Part shown: positions 10,777 to 18,940 of the stretch, piece by piece | Numbering within the stretch: the stretch's first letter is position 1 | How the letters are laid out: each line of letters opens with the position of its first letter | Origin: Streptomyces xanthii | Lineage (GTDB): Bacteria > Actinomycetota > Actinomycetes > Streptomycetales > Streptomycetaceae | Direction: 5' to 3' | DNA length: 64,000 bases | NCBI RefSeq assembly: GCF_014621695.1 | Contig: NZ_CP061281.1 | Location: 2,728,001-2,792,000, forward strand | Made by a program: the position numbers and the translations under genes | Notes under the pieces: model-generated | Database searches by the model: none | The model's input: only the letters and a program-made list of their open reading frames with translations | What the model was told of the DNA's origin: nothing

Positions 10777-11529
10777 CTACTTCACGGGCAGGTGGTACGC
10801 GATCCGATAGCGGTCCGCCGGAACAACCACGTCGGCCGTCTCCACCGGTCTGCCCGACGCGTAGAACGTCCGGCTGATGACCAGCACGACGTGGCCCGGC
10901 ACTCCGCCGAGCGCGCTCAACTCCTCGGCGAGACCTGGACGGGCGGCGACTTCCTCCGTCACGTTGTCCACGATCACGTCGATCGCCGCCATCCGGTCCA
11001 CGACGCCGCAGCCGCCGAGCGGGCCCTCCTCCGGGAGCATCACCGGGGTGCGGCCCGTGACGGTCAGCGGCTCCCACGAGGTGGACAGCATCATCACCTC
11101 GCCCGCGTCCCGGAACACGTACTTGGTGCGCATCACCCGGTCTCCGGGGCGCAGCCCCAGGCGCTCCGCGACCGCGGCGTCGGCCTCGGCCTGCTCACTG
11201 CGGGACTCCCAGGTGCCGCGCGCCGAGGGCTCGGCCTGCTCCTGCCGGAAAGGCGTGGAACCGCTCCCCGAGCGGTAGCCGGAACGCGCGACGCTGCGCG
11301 GCACCGGGCGCTCGCGCACGTAGGTGCCCGAGCCCGAACGGCCCTCGACCAGGCCCTCCGCCATCAGGACCTTCCGTGCCTCCAGCGCCACCGTGTCCGA
11401 GACCCCGTACTCCTCGCGGATCTTGGCCTGCGACGGGAGCCGGGTGTGCGGCGGCAGCGAGCCATTGACGATCTTCTTGCGGAGATCACCCGCGACGCGC
11501 AGGTAGGCCGGCTGCTCACCGAATGTCAC
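10777..11529 (-). CDS. GntR family transcriptional regulator (HutC/UTRA type)
   Basis: A 250-aa regulator. A winged helix-turn-helix lies at about residues 5-70 (PAYLRVAGDLRKKI then LPSQAKIREEYGVSD), with the GSGTYV wing. A UTRA effector-binding domain follows at about 90-245. HutC-type regulators bind a small ligand that releases DNA. I chose the GTG after GGGGGAAAACC; the frame is open to 11613. The gene is divergent from the PLP enzyme, with a 230-bp gap holding a 15-bp palindrome, so autoregulation and control of the neighbour are plausible. The effector is unknown. Confidence 0.88.
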   Translation of the reverse strand: MTFGEQPAYLRVAGDLRKKIVNGSLPPHTRLPSQAKIREEYGVSDTVALEARKVLMAEGLVEGRSGSGTYVRERPVPRSVARSGYRSGSGSTPFRQEQAEPSARGTWESRSEQAEADAAVAERLGLRPGDRVMRTKYVFRDAGEVMMLSTSWEPLTVTGRTPVMLPEEGPLGGCGVVDRMAAIDVIVDNVTEEVAARPGLAEELSALGGVPGHVVLVISRTFYASGRPVETADVVVPADRYRIAYHLPVK

Positions 11530-11616
11530 TGGTTTTCCCCCTCGGATCCCAATCTGATTGACAGACAGCGACAGCCTGGCAACCGTGGGTTGAGCCGTGC
11601 AAGCAAAGGCCAAAGA

Positions 11617-11631
11617 ATCACTCGAAGTGAT
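11617..11631. promoter_or_regulatory. Palindrome, candidate GntR operator
   Basis: ATCACT-CGA-AGTGAT is a perfect palindrome with a 3-nt centre, in the gap between the divergent GntR and PLP-enzyme genes. A second, longer-range inverted repeat (gggttgagc at 11587-11595, gctcaaccc at 11643-11651) brackets it. Assignment to this GntR protein is by position only. Confidence 0.4.
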
Positions 11632-11747
11632 GACTTGAGGGTGCTCAACCCTTCACGCAGCGACTTTCTCCAGGTAGTGCATGTTTCACACATCGAATCC
11701 CGAGTCGCATGCGCGTGCGGGCGCCCGTCCGACGAGGAACCGCCGCC

Positions 11748-11753
11748 TAGTCT
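11748..11753 (+). promoter_or_regulatory. Probable -10 element of a leaderless PLP-enzyme gene
   Basis: TAGTCT ends six bases before the ATG at 11760 and there is no ribosome-binding site between them. The expected transcription start falls on or next to the A of the ATG, the standard picture for leaderless Streptomyces messages. No clear -35 was seen. Confidence 0.45.
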
Positions 11754-11759
11754 CTCCCC

Positions 11760-12869
11760 ATGACCGCGCTGCCTGACCGCTACTGCTCCGCCGACGGGAC
11801 CCGGGTGCCCGCCGCCTCGCTCGACTGGTGCTGTCCCCTGTGCCGAGGGCCGCTGGATCTCGACTACGCCCCCACTCCGGCGCCCCTCAAGTCACTGACA
11901 GGCCGGACGGGTTCGCTCTGGCGCTACGCCGAATGTCTGCCGCTGCCGACTCCGGACTGCACGCTCGGCGAGGGCCGCACTCCGGTCGTTCCGCTCTCGG
12001 ACTCGATCTCGGCCAAGCTGGACTTCCTGATGCCGACGCTGTCGTTCAAGGACCGCGGGGCCGTCATGCTCGCCGCCCTCGCCGCCCGCCTGCGCCCCGA
12101 GCGGGTGATCGCCGACAGCAGCGGCAACGCGGGCACCGCCATCGCCGCGTACTGCGCCCGCGCCCGGCTGCCCTGCAGCGTCTACGTCCCCGAGGGCACG
12201 TCACCGAAGAAGCTGGAGCAGATCGGCGCGCACGGGGCCCGCCTCGAGATCGTCCCCGGGGACCGCGAGGCGACGGCGCGGGCCGCACGCGAGGCCGCGG
12301 ACGAACCCGGCGTCTTCTACGCCAGCCACGTCTACAACCCGTACTTCCTGCACGGCACGAAGACGTACGTCCACGAACTCTGGGAGGACCTCGGCGGCCG
12401 CCTGCCCGACGTGCTCGTCGTCCCGGTGGGCAACGGGACCCTGCTCCTGGGCGCCGCGCTCGCCGTCCGGGAACTGCACGGCGCGGGCCTGATCGACCGC
12501 CGCCCGGCCCTCCACGCCGTACAGGCCGCAGCGGTCTCCCCCCTCGCCGACGCCTGGCGCGCCGGAGCCGACGACCTCCTCTCCATCCCCCCTCAGGCCC
12601 CGACCTTCGCCGAGGGCATCGCCATCCCGAACCCGCCCAGGGCCCGCCAGATCCTCCGGGCCGTACGGGAATCGGGCGGCGCCTTCCACACGGTCACCGA
12701 GGACCAGATCCGCCACGCCCAGCTCGACCTGGCCTCCCAGGGCCTCTACGTGGAGTCCACGGGCGTGGCCTGCTGGGCCGCAGCCCGCGAGACGATCCCC
12801 CTCGAAGGCCGCACAGCGGTGGTCCCCCTGTGCGGCGCCGGCCTGAAGACGGGCCTGGCATCCGCCTAG
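11760..12869 (+). CDS. Threonine-synthase-like PLP-dependent enzyme
   Basis: A 369-aa fold-type II PLP enzyme. The N-terminus carries a short Cys cluster (WCCPLC) like the zinc-binding-looking heads of several threonine synthases. The PLP lysine is in LSFKDRGA (about residue 100), the substrate/phosphate loop is DSSGNAGTAIAAY, and the cofactor phosphate loop is PVGNGTLLLG. This matches threonine synthase or a related beta-elimination/replacement lyase. Absence of thrA/thrB neighbours and the divergent GntR regulator make a specialised role as likely as housekeeping threonine synthesis. The start looks leaderless. Confidence 0.8.
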   Translation: MTALPDRYCSADGTRVPAASLDWCCPLCRGPLDLDYAPTPAPLKSLTGRTGSLWRYAECLPLPTPDCTLGEGRTPVVPLSDSISAKLDFLMPTLSFKDRGAVMLAALAARLRPERVIADSSGNAGTAIAAYCARARLPCSVYVPEGTSPKKLEQIGAHGARLEIVPGDREATARAAREAADEPGVFYASHVYNPYFLHGTKTYVHELWEDLGGRLPDVLVVPVGNGTLLLGAALAVRELHGAGLIDRRPALHAVQAAAVSPLADAWRAGADDLLSIPPQAPTFAEGIAIPNPPRARQILRAVRESGGAFHTVTEDQIRHAQLDLASQGLYVESTGVACWAAARETIPLEGRTAVVPLCGAGLKTGLASA

Positions 12870-12902
12870 ACACATCGGCCCGCAGACACGTACGAGACGG
12901 CA

Positions 12903-13012
12903 GGGACCGCACGGGGCATGTGCGCGCGCAGCACCGAGCTCAGGCTTCCCGCACCGCTACCGGCGGGCGGCGCCTCCGGGATGGCGAGCACGCACATGCC
13001 CCGTGCGGTCCC
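12903..13012. repeat. Perfect 22-bp inverted repeat between convergent genes
   Basis: The 22-bp arm at 12903-12924 (begins gggaccgcacgg) is exactly complementary to 12991-13012 (ends ccgtgcggtccc), with a 66-bp spacer. It lies in the 226-bp gap between the PLP enzyme (+) and a small membrane protein (-). A bidirectional terminator, a structured RNA, or the ends of a tiny mobile-type element are all possible. A 43-codon minus-strand ORF starting MCVLAIPEAPP runs across it. Confidence 0.8.
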
Positions 13013-13095
13013 GAACCCGCCCCGACACCTGTAGGAACGACCGGAAAGCCGCCAAAAGCCCCCAGGCGGCCACCCTCCCTTCAGGCGCCCTCCGG

Positions 13096-13353
13096 TCACA
13101 GCTCCTGCACGTACCGCTTGGCCAGCCGCAGCGAGACACTCGGATGCCCGTCCCGCACGGCTTTGATCGCGGCGACGTCCCCCCGCTCGCGCCGCACCGT
13201 GCGGACGCGCCCCTCGTCGACCTCGCGCCGGAAGCCCTCGTAGGTCCCGTAGGTGTCCCGGAACACCTTCTGCCGCTTGCGCGTGGCGCGCTCGGCCGAG
13301 GCGACGACGGCGCCGGCCACCACGAGGAAGAGCGCCACTTCCATACTCTCCAT
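13096..13353 (-). CDS. Small membrane-anchored protein of unknown function
   Basis: An 85-aa protein. The first 20 residues (MESMEVALFLVVAGAVVASA) form one membrane span. A strongly basic and polar tail follows (RATRKRQKVF, then RTVRRERGDVAAIKAVRDGH), presumably cytoplasmic. I do not recognise a family. The gggggaac stretch about 8 bases upstream is an adequate ribosome site, and an in-frame GTG lies one codon earlier. It is convergent with the PLP-enzyme gene and divergent from the DinB-like gene. Confidence 0.65.
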   Translation of the reverse strand: MESMEVALFLVVAGAVVASAERATRKRQKVFRDTYGTYEGFRREVDEGRVRTVRRERGDVAAIKAVRDGHPSVSLRLAKRYVQEL

Positions 13354-13477
13354 CACGATCGTTCCCCCGTTCCCCCGCCCGAACGAGCGGGCACATGCCG
13401 ATCAACCTACCGCCGCACGCAGGACGTTCGGCCGTAATCCGGTCGCGTCACCCACCAGCACAGGTGACGATGAACGG

Positions 13478-14038
13478 ATGACCGAGGCATCCGAACGATG
13501 GACCCAGGCGACCGTCTACCCCGACATGTGGGTGGACCCGGACGACGACCCGCGCAACAGCGAGGGCCCGTCGCCCGACGGCGAACTGGCGACGCTGGAC
13601 GACTTCCTGACCAACTACCGACTGACCCTCAAGATGAAGTGCGAGGGCCTGACCCCGGAGCAGCTGGCGCGCCGCTCCGTGCCGCCGTCGACGATGTCGC
13701 TGCTCGGCCTGTTGCGTCACCTGGCGGAGTGCGAGCGGGACTGGCAGAACTGGATCACGGACGGCGATCCACAGCCGAGCCTGTACGGCGAGAACGACGG
13801 GGACTTCGAGGGAGCGGTGGCGGACCGGGCAGTGGTGGACGCGGCGTACGCCGACCTGGAACGCGAGCAGGCGGCGATGGACGCGGCGCTGGCCCCGCAC
13901 GCGGATCTGGGCACGCGCCTCGGCAAGCACGCAACGTCCGTACGGGAGTTGATGGTGCACCGGATCGAGGAGTACGCGCGGCACTGCGGCCACGCGGATC
14001 TGCTGCGGGAGTGCGTGGACGGCCGCGTCGGCCAGTAG
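13478..14038 (+). CDS. DinB/DUF664-family protein
   Basis: A 186-aa four-helix-bundle protein of the DinB/MST (DUF664) group. Members often bind a metal through three histidines and include thiol-dependent S-transferases. Histidines seen in suitable places include LLRHLAECERDW (about 90), LMVHRIEEYARHCGHADLLRE (about 155-170). The latter end, HxxxHxxHADLLRE, is the usual signature. The substrate is unknown; mycothiol-dependent enzymes are common in this family in actinobacteria. The ATG was chosen because the longer open frame begins inside the divergent gene's region. Confidence 0.8.
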   Translation: MTEASERWTQATVYPDMWVDPDDDPRNSEGPSPDGELATLDDFLTNYRLTLKMKCEGLTPEQLARRSVPPSTMSLLGLLRHLAECERDWQNWITDGDPQPSLYGENDGDFEGAVADRAVVDAAYADLEREQAAMDAALAPHADLGTRLGKHATSVRELMVHRIEEYARHCGHADLLRECVDGRVGQ

Positions 14039-14115
14039 GGAACCGTGATCAAGACGTTGCGCGAAGTGTGACGCCAGTCACGGCCTTCTGGTCTAGTCCT
14101 TGCTGAGCTGTCCGG

Positions 14116-14811
14116 ATGCGCACACTGCGAAGACTCGTGATCGCGGCCGTCGTCCTCGCGGCCGTGGGGGTGGGAGCCGACCGGCTCGCCGTCCACGTCC
14201 TCGAGGGCAAGGCCGCGGACAAGCTGGCCACCTCGATCGGCCTGTCCGCCACACCGGACGTGTCCATCAAGGGTTTCCCGTTCCTCACCCAGATCGCCAC
14301 GGGCGGCCTGGACGAGATCGACGCGTCGATCGACACGTACGAGGCGACGGTGCCCGGCGGCAGCACGGCCCGCCTGGACGACCTCGAACTCCGGCTGCGG
14401 GACGTGGAGTTCACGAACGGCTTCTCGGCGGCGAAGGCCCGTACGGCGACGGGCACGGCCCTGATCCCGTACGACGAGCTGCTGAAGGCGGCCGCGTCGG
14501 ACCCGGGTTCGGGCGCCCGCGTCACGCGCCTGTCGGACGGTGGCGAGGGCCGGATGAAGGTGGAGGTCACCAGGGACGGCCAGACCTACGCGGTGCTGAG
14601 CCGGGTGGAGGTGACGGGCACGACGCTCCGCGTCCGCGCCGAGAACCCGCCGGAGGCGGAGGGCGTCTCGGAGGAGCAGATCCGCTCGGTGACCGACTTC
14701 GAGCAGTCGATCACCCGCCTCCCGGGCGGCATCGCGCTGCGGGACGCGACGCCGCTCCCGGAGGGCCTCCGGCTGACGGTGGGCGGCACCGACATCCCGG
14801 TGAGCGGCTGA
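14116..14811 (+). CDS. DUF2993 (LmeA-like) lipid-binding exported protein
   Basis: A 231-aa protein with an N-terminal hydrophobic segment (RRLVIAAVVLAAVGVGADRLAV) and a body typical of DUF2993: VSIKGFPFLTQIATGGLDEIDASI followed by a repeating beta-rich region with LDDLELRLRDV. LmeA, the mycobacterial relative, binds phospholipids in the periplasm and supports lipomannan maturation; Streptomyces copies are uncharacterised. It stands 78 bp after the DinB-like gene and ends 15 bp before pcaJ on the opposite strand. Confidence 0.85.
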   Translation: MRTLRRLVIAAVVLAAVGVGADRLAVHVLEGKAADKLATSIGLSATPDVSIKGFPFLTQIATGGLDEIDASIDTYEATVPGGSTARLDDLELRLRDVEFTNGFSAAKARTATGTALIPYDELLKAAASDPGSGARVTRLSDGGEGRMKVEVTRDGQTYAVLSRVEVTGTTLRVRAENPPEAEGVSEEQIRSVTDFEQSITRLPGGIALRDATPLPEGLRLTVGGTDIPVSG

Positions 14812-14825
14812 GGAACCGTCGGGGG

Positions 14826-15488
14826 TCAGCCGCGCAGCAGGGGGAAGCCGAGCCGCTCGCTCAGTTCGCCGACCCCCGCTCCCCAGGTCTCGCGGACGAG
14901 GACGCCGCCGTCGGGCCGGCCCACCTCGAAGACGCCGTGGTCGGTGTAGACGCGGTCGACGCAGCGGACGCCGGTGAGCGGGTAGGTGCAGTCGGGGACG
15001 AGCTTCGGGGTGCCGTCCTTGCCGAAGAGGGCCATCATCACGAAGACCTGCTTGGCGCCGATCGCGAGGTCCATGGCGCCGCCGACGGCGGGGATCGCCC
15101 CGGGCTTCCCGGTGTGCCAGTTGGCCAGGTCGCCGTTGACGGCGACCTGGTAGGCGCCGAGGACGCAGACGTCGAGGTGGCCGCCGCGCATCATGGCGAA
15201 GGAGTCGGCGTGGTGGAAGTAGGAGGCGCCGGGCAGGGCGGTGACCGGGACCTTGCCCGCGTTGGTGAGGTCGGGGTCGATGTCGTCGCCGCGGGCGGCG
15301 GGGCCCATGCCGAGCATGCCGTTCTCGGTGTGCAGGACGATGCCGCGCTCGGGTGGCAGATGGTCGCCGATCTTCGTGGGCTGTCCGATGCCGAGGTTGA
15401 CGAAGGCGCCCTCGGGGATGTCGCGGCCGATGACGGCGGCGAGTTCGGTCATGGACAGCGGACCGCGGTCGGTGTGTTCGGTGGTCAT
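14826..15488 (-). CDS. pcaJ: 3-oxoadipate CoA-transferase subunit B
   Basis: Beta subunit (220 aa) of the succinyl-CoA:3-oxoadipate CoA-transferase, which activates 3-oxoadipate in the beta-ketoadipate pathway. The catalytic glutamate is in HTENGMLGMGP (E55), and NLGIGQPTKIGDHL is the usual oxyanion-side block. Last gene of the nine-gene pca/pobA operon; its ATG overlaps the pcaI stop codon by 4 bp (ATGA), so the two subunits are translationally coupled. No terminator-like hairpin was noted in the 15 bp before the convergent DUF2993 gene. Confidence 0.92.
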   Translation of the reverse strand: MTTEHTDRGPLSMTELAAVIGRDIPEGAFVNLGIGQPTKIGDHLPPERGIVLHTENGMLGMGPAARGDDIDPDLTNAGKVPVTALPGASYFHHADSFAMMRGGHLDVCVLGAYQVAVNGDLANWHTGKPGAIPAVGGAMDLAIGAKQVFVMMALFGKDGTPKLVPDCTYPLTGVRCVDRVYTDHGVFEVGRPDGGVLVRETWGAGVGELSERLGFPLLRG

Positions 15489-16180
15489 CGTGCCCCCTGG
15501 ACGGTGTGGCGCTGCGCTTCGACCTGGACGACCCGGTCGACGTAGATGGAGGGCGTGACGACGGCCTCGGGGTCGAGGACGCCGGTGTCGACGACCTCGT
15601 CGACCTGGACGATCGTGGTGGTGGCCGCGGTGGCCATGATCGGCCCGAAGTTGCGTGCCGTCTTGCTGTAGACGAGGTTGCCGAGCCGGTCGGAGCGGTG
15701 GGCGGCGATGAGCGCGTAGTCGCCCTTGATCGGGTGTTCGAGGAGGTACTCGCGCCCGTCGATGGTGCGGGTCTCCCGGCCCTCGGCGAGGGGCGTGCCG
15801 ACGGCGGTCGGGCAGTAGAAGGCGCCGATGCCGGCTCCGGCCGCGCGCATGCGTTCGGCGAGGTTGCCCTGCGGGACCACTTCGAGTTCGAGCCGGCCGG
15901 AGAGGTAGAGCTCGTCGAAGACGTACGAGTCGACCTGGCGGGGGAAGGAGCAGACGACCTTGCGGACGCGGCCGGCCTTGAGGAGGGCGGCGAGGCCGAC
16001 GTCGCCGTTGCCGGCGTTGTTGGCGACGACGGTGAGGTCGCGGGCCCCCTGCCGGATGAGGGCGTCGATGAGTGCGAACGGCATGCCGGCGAGGCCGAAT
16101 CCGCCGACGAGGACGGTGGATCCGTCCTCGATGCCGGCGACGGCCGCGTCGGTGGTGTCGAGCAGTCGGGTGCGGCTCAT
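15485..16180 (-). CDS. pcaI: 3-oxoadipate CoA-transferase subunit A
   Basis: Alpha subunit (231 aa) of the 3-oxoadipate CoA-transferase. The CoA-binding glycine loop VGGFGLAGMPFALI is at residues 28-41, and the family's NNAGNGDVGLAALL and QGNLAERMRAAGAGI blocks are present. It forms the enzyme with pcaJ, which it overlaps by 4 bp; its own ATG overlaps the pcaF stop codon by 4 bp. The assignment to 3-oxoadipate rather than acetoacetate rests on the surrounding pca genes. Confidence 0.92.
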   Translation of the reverse strand: MSRTRLLDTTDAAVAGIEDGSTVLVGGFGLAGMPFALIDALIRQGARDLTVVANNAGNGDVGLAALLKAGRVRKVVCSFPRQVDSYVFDELYLSGRLELEVVPQGNLAERMRAAGAGIGAFYCPTAVGTPLAEGRETRTIDGREYLLEHPIKGDYALIAAHRSDRLGNLVYSKTARNFGPIMATAATTTIVQVDEVVDTGVLDPEAVVTPSIYVDRVVQVEAQRHTVQGAR

Positions 16181-17364
16181 CGTGCGGCCTCCGGGTTCTC
16201 CAGGACGACGGCGAGGGCCTGGCCCACGCCGATGCAGAGGGCGGCGACGCCCCAGCGTTCGCGGGACTCGCGCAGGACGGCGGCGAGGGTGCCGACGAGG
16301 CGGCCGCCGGAAGCGCCGAGCGGGTGCCCGAGGGCGATGGCGCCGCCGCGCCGGTTGACGATCTCCGGGTCGATCTTCCAGGCGTCGACGCAGGCCAGGG
16401 ACTGGACGGCGAAGGCCTCGTTGAGTTCGACGGCGCCGACGTCGGACCAGCCGATGCCGGCGCGGGCGAGCGCGGCTTCGGCCGCGGCGACGGGCGCGAA
16501 GCCGAAGGACTGCGGTTCGAGGGCGTGGGCGGCGCGTCCGGCGATCCGGGCGAGCGGGGCGGAGCCGAGGGTGTCGGCGGCGGCCTCGGAGCCGAGGAGG
16601 ACGGCGGAGGCGCCGTCGCTGAGCGGGGAGGCGTTGCCGGCGGTGATGGTGCCGTCGTCGCGGAAGACGGGGCGCAGTCCGGCGAGCTGGTCGGGGGTGC
16701 TGCCGGGGCGGATGCCTTCGTCGCGGGTGAGGTCGGTGCCGTCGACGGGGGCGACGAGGTCGTCGTAGAACCCGTCCTCCCATGCCTGGTGGGAGAGTTG
16801 GTGCGACCGGGCCGCGAACGCGTCCTGGCGTGCGCGGGAGATGCCGAAGCGTTCCTGGAGCTGTTCGTTGGCCTCGCCGAGGCTGACGGTCCACTCCTTC
16901 GGCATCCTGGGGTTGACCAGGCGCCAGCCGAGGGTGGTGGACACTGCGGCGGTGTCGCCGGCGGGGAAGGCGCGGTCGGGCTTGGGCAGGACCCAGGGGG
17001 CGCGGGTCATGGACTCGACGCCGCCGGTGAGGACGAGGTCGGCGTCGCCGGTCTCGACGGTGCGGGAGCCGGCCATGACGGCGTCGAGGCTGGAGCCGCA
17101 GAGCCGGTTGACGGTGGTCGCGGGGACGCCGACGGGGAGGCCCGCGAGGAGGGCGGCCATGCGTCCGACGTTGCGGTTGTCCTCGCCGGCCCCGTTGGCG
17201 TTGCCCCAGACGATGTCGCCGAGGGCGGCGGGGTCGAGGCCGGGGGTGCGGGCGAGGAGAGCGGAGATCGCGGCCGCGCCGAGGTCGTCGGGACGGATGC
17301 CGGCGAGGCCGCCGTTGAAGCGGCCGAAGGGGGTGCGGACGGCCGCGTAGACGTAGGAGTTCAT
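16177..17364 (-). CDS. pcaF: Beta-ketoadipyl-CoA thiolase
   Basis: A 395-aa thiolase that cleaves 3-oxoadipyl-CoA with CoA to succinyl-CoA and acetyl-CoA, the last step of the pathway. The nucleophilic cysteine is in NRLCGSSLDA (C89), the His loop in GHPLGASGGR, and the second active cysteine in AALCIGVGQA near the C-terminus. Start chosen at MNSYVYAAVRTPFG, whose ATG overlaps the pobA stop by 4 bp; the frame extends 13 codons further into pobA. Pathway position is inferred from the operon. Confidence 0.92.
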   Translation of the reverse strand: MNSYVYAAVRTPFGRFNGGLAGIRPDDLGAAAISALLARTPGLDPAALGDIVWGNANGAGEDNRNVGRMAALLAGLPVGVPATTVNRLCGSSLDAVMAGSRTVETGDADLVLTGGVESMTRAPWVLPKPDRAFPAGDTAAVSTTLGWRLVNPRMPKEWTVSLGEANEQLQERFGISRARQDAFAARSHQLSHQAWEDGFYDDLVAPVDGTDLTRDEGIRPGSTPDQLAGLRPVFRDDGTITAGNASPLSDGASAVLLGSEAAADTLGSAPLARIAGRAAHALEPQSFGFAPVAAAEAALARAGIGWSDVGAVELNEAFAVQSLACVDAWKIDPEIVNRRGGAIALGHPLGASGGRLVGTLAAVLRESRERWGVAALCIGVGQALAVVLENPEAAR

Positions 17365-18557
17365 CGGGGGTCCCGCTCTCGGGTCGGCCAGCCGGTGTAG
17401 CACTCGGCGAGGTAGGTGGAGCCCGCGTCCGAGCCGGTGACGCAGGAGAGTTCGCCGACCTGGCGGCGGAGGTCGAAGTCACTGGCGCCGGGCAGCCGGT
17501 GGAGCATGGTGGTCATCCAGTACGAGAAGTGCTGGGCCTTCCACACGCGTTGGAGGGCGCGCTCGGCGTACTGGTCGAGGGCGTCCTCGGCGCCGTGGCG
17601 CAGGTGCCGCTCCAGTTGCTCGGCGAGGACGCGGACGTCGGCGAGGGCGAGGTTGAGGCCCTTGGCGCCGGTGGGCGGGACGGTGTGGGCGGCGTCGCCG
17701 GCGAGGACGAGGTTGCCGTGGCGCAGGGGTTCCTGGACGAAGCTGCGGAAGGGCAGGACCACCTTGGAGGTGATCGGGCCTTCCTTGAGCGTGTAGCCGT
17801 TGGGGCCGACGCGCTGCTGGAGCTCCGCCCAGATCCGGTCCTCGGACCAGTCGTCGACGTTCTCGGCGGGGTCGCACTGGAAGTACATCCGCTGGAGCGT
17901 CTCGGTGCGCTGACTGATGAGGGCGAAGCCGCGCTCGGAGTGGTTGTAGATGAGTTCCTCGCTGGAGGGCGGGGCCTCGCAGAGGATGCCGAACCAGGCG
18001 AAGGGGTACTCGCGGAAGTACTGGCGGCGCCCCTCCTCGGGGAACGCGTGGCGGCAGATGCCGCGCGAGCCGTCGGAGCCGACGAGGATCCGCGCGGAGA
18101 TCTCGTGCCGGGCGCCGTCGGCGTCGGTGAACCGCACGAGCGGGCGGTCGCCGGTGATGTCGTCGACGCTGACGTCGCTGACGCCGAACCGGACGTCGCC
18201 GCCGTCGCGTTCGCGGGCGTCGGCGAGGTCGATGAAGACGTCGGTCTGCGGGTAGAGCTGGACGGTGGCGCCGGTCAGCGCCTCGAAGTCGACGCGGTGG
18301 CCGCCGCCGCCGAAGGCGAGGTCGATGCCGGCGTGCCGGGAGCCCTCGCGCAGGACGCGGTCGCCGACGCCCGTGTCGACGAGCATCCGGACGCTGTCCT
18401 GTTCCAGGATGCCCGCGCGGTGGGTCTCCTCGATCTCGCGGCGGCTGCGGATGTCGATCGCGACGGAGTCGATGCCGGCCCGCTGGAGCAGGTGGGCGAG
18501 CATCAGCCCGGCGGGTCCGGCGCCGACGACGGCGACCTCGGTGGTGCTGCGGTTCAT
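17361..18557 (-). CDS. pobA: 4-hydroxybenzoate 3-monooxygenase
   Basis: A 398-aa FAD-dependent aromatic hydroxylase that converts 4-hydroxybenzoate to protocatechuate, feeding the ring-cleavage genes beside it. Seen: the dinucleotide fold VVGAGPAGLMLAHLL near the start, the DG motif VGSDGSRG, and the GDAAHTVPPTGAKGLNLAL flavin motif. YFQC and the C-terminal TYLAECYTG also match PobA. Start is the ATG in TGATG, sharing a base with the pcaC stop; AGGAG lies just upstream. Its location in the middle of the pca operon, between pcaC and pcaF, ties hydroxybenzoate entry to the pathway. Confidence 0.94.
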   Translation of the reverse strand: MNRSTTEVAVVGAGPAGLMLAHLLQRAGIDSVAIDIRSRREIEETHRAGILEQDSVRMLVDTGVGDRVLREGSRHAGIDLAFGGGGHRVDFEALTGATVQLYPQTDVFIDLADARERDGGDVRFGVSDVSVDDITGDRPLVRFTDADGARHEISARILVGSDGSRGICRHAFPEEGRRQYFREYPFAWFGILCEAPPSSEELIYNHSERGFALISQRTETLQRMYFQCDPAENVDDWSEDRIWAELQQRVGPNGYTLKEGPITSKVVLPFRSFVQEPLRHGNLVLAGDAAHTVPPTGAKGLNLALADVRVLAEQLERHLRHGAEDALDQYAERALQRVWKAQHFSYWMTTMLHRLPGASDFDLRRQVGELSCVTGSDAGSTYLAECYTGWPTRERDPR

Positions 18558-18940
18558 CACTGCTCCTGCTGATCGAGGTCGTCGAGGACCTGCTGGGCGA
18601 CGGCGAAGCCGTGGTTGGCGGCGGGGACGCCGCAGTAGATCGCCGACTGGAGGATCACTTCGGCGATCTCGTCGTCGGTCAGGCCGTTGGTGCGGGCGGC
18701 GCGGACGTGCATCGCGAACTCGCCCCAGTGCCCGAGGGCGAGCATCGCGGTGAGCACGGCGACGGATCGGGACCTGCGGTCGAGTCCGGGCCGCGCCCAG
18801 ACGCTGCCCCAGGCGTAGCTGGTGATCAGCTCCTGGAAGGGCTGGGTGAAGGGGGTCTTGGCGGCTTCGGCGCGGTCGACGTGCGGATCGCCGAGGACCT
18901 CCCGGCGGATCTTCATGCCGTCGGCGTACGGGTTGTTCAT
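18557..18940 (-). CDS. pcaC: 4-carboxymuconolactone decarboxylase
   Basis: A 127-aa stand-alone decarboxylase converting 4-carboxymuconolactone to 3-oxoadipate enol-lactone. The CMD-fold core is LGHWGEFAMHVRAARTNGLTDDE then ILQSAIYCGVPAANHGF, with the family's Cys and His residues intact. In S. coelicolor this activity is known as part of a fused PcaL (PcaD-PcaC) protein; here pcaD and pcaC are separate genes overlapping by 4 bp (ATGA). Chosen start MNNPYADGMKIRREVLGD matches family N-termini. Confidence 0.92.
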   Translation of the reverse strand: MNNPYADGMKIRREVLGDPHVDRAEAAKTPFTQPFQELITSYAWGSVWARPGLDRRSRSVAVLTAMLALGHWGEFAMHVRAARTNGLTDDEIAEVILQSAIYCGVPAANHGFAVAQQVLDDLDQQEQ

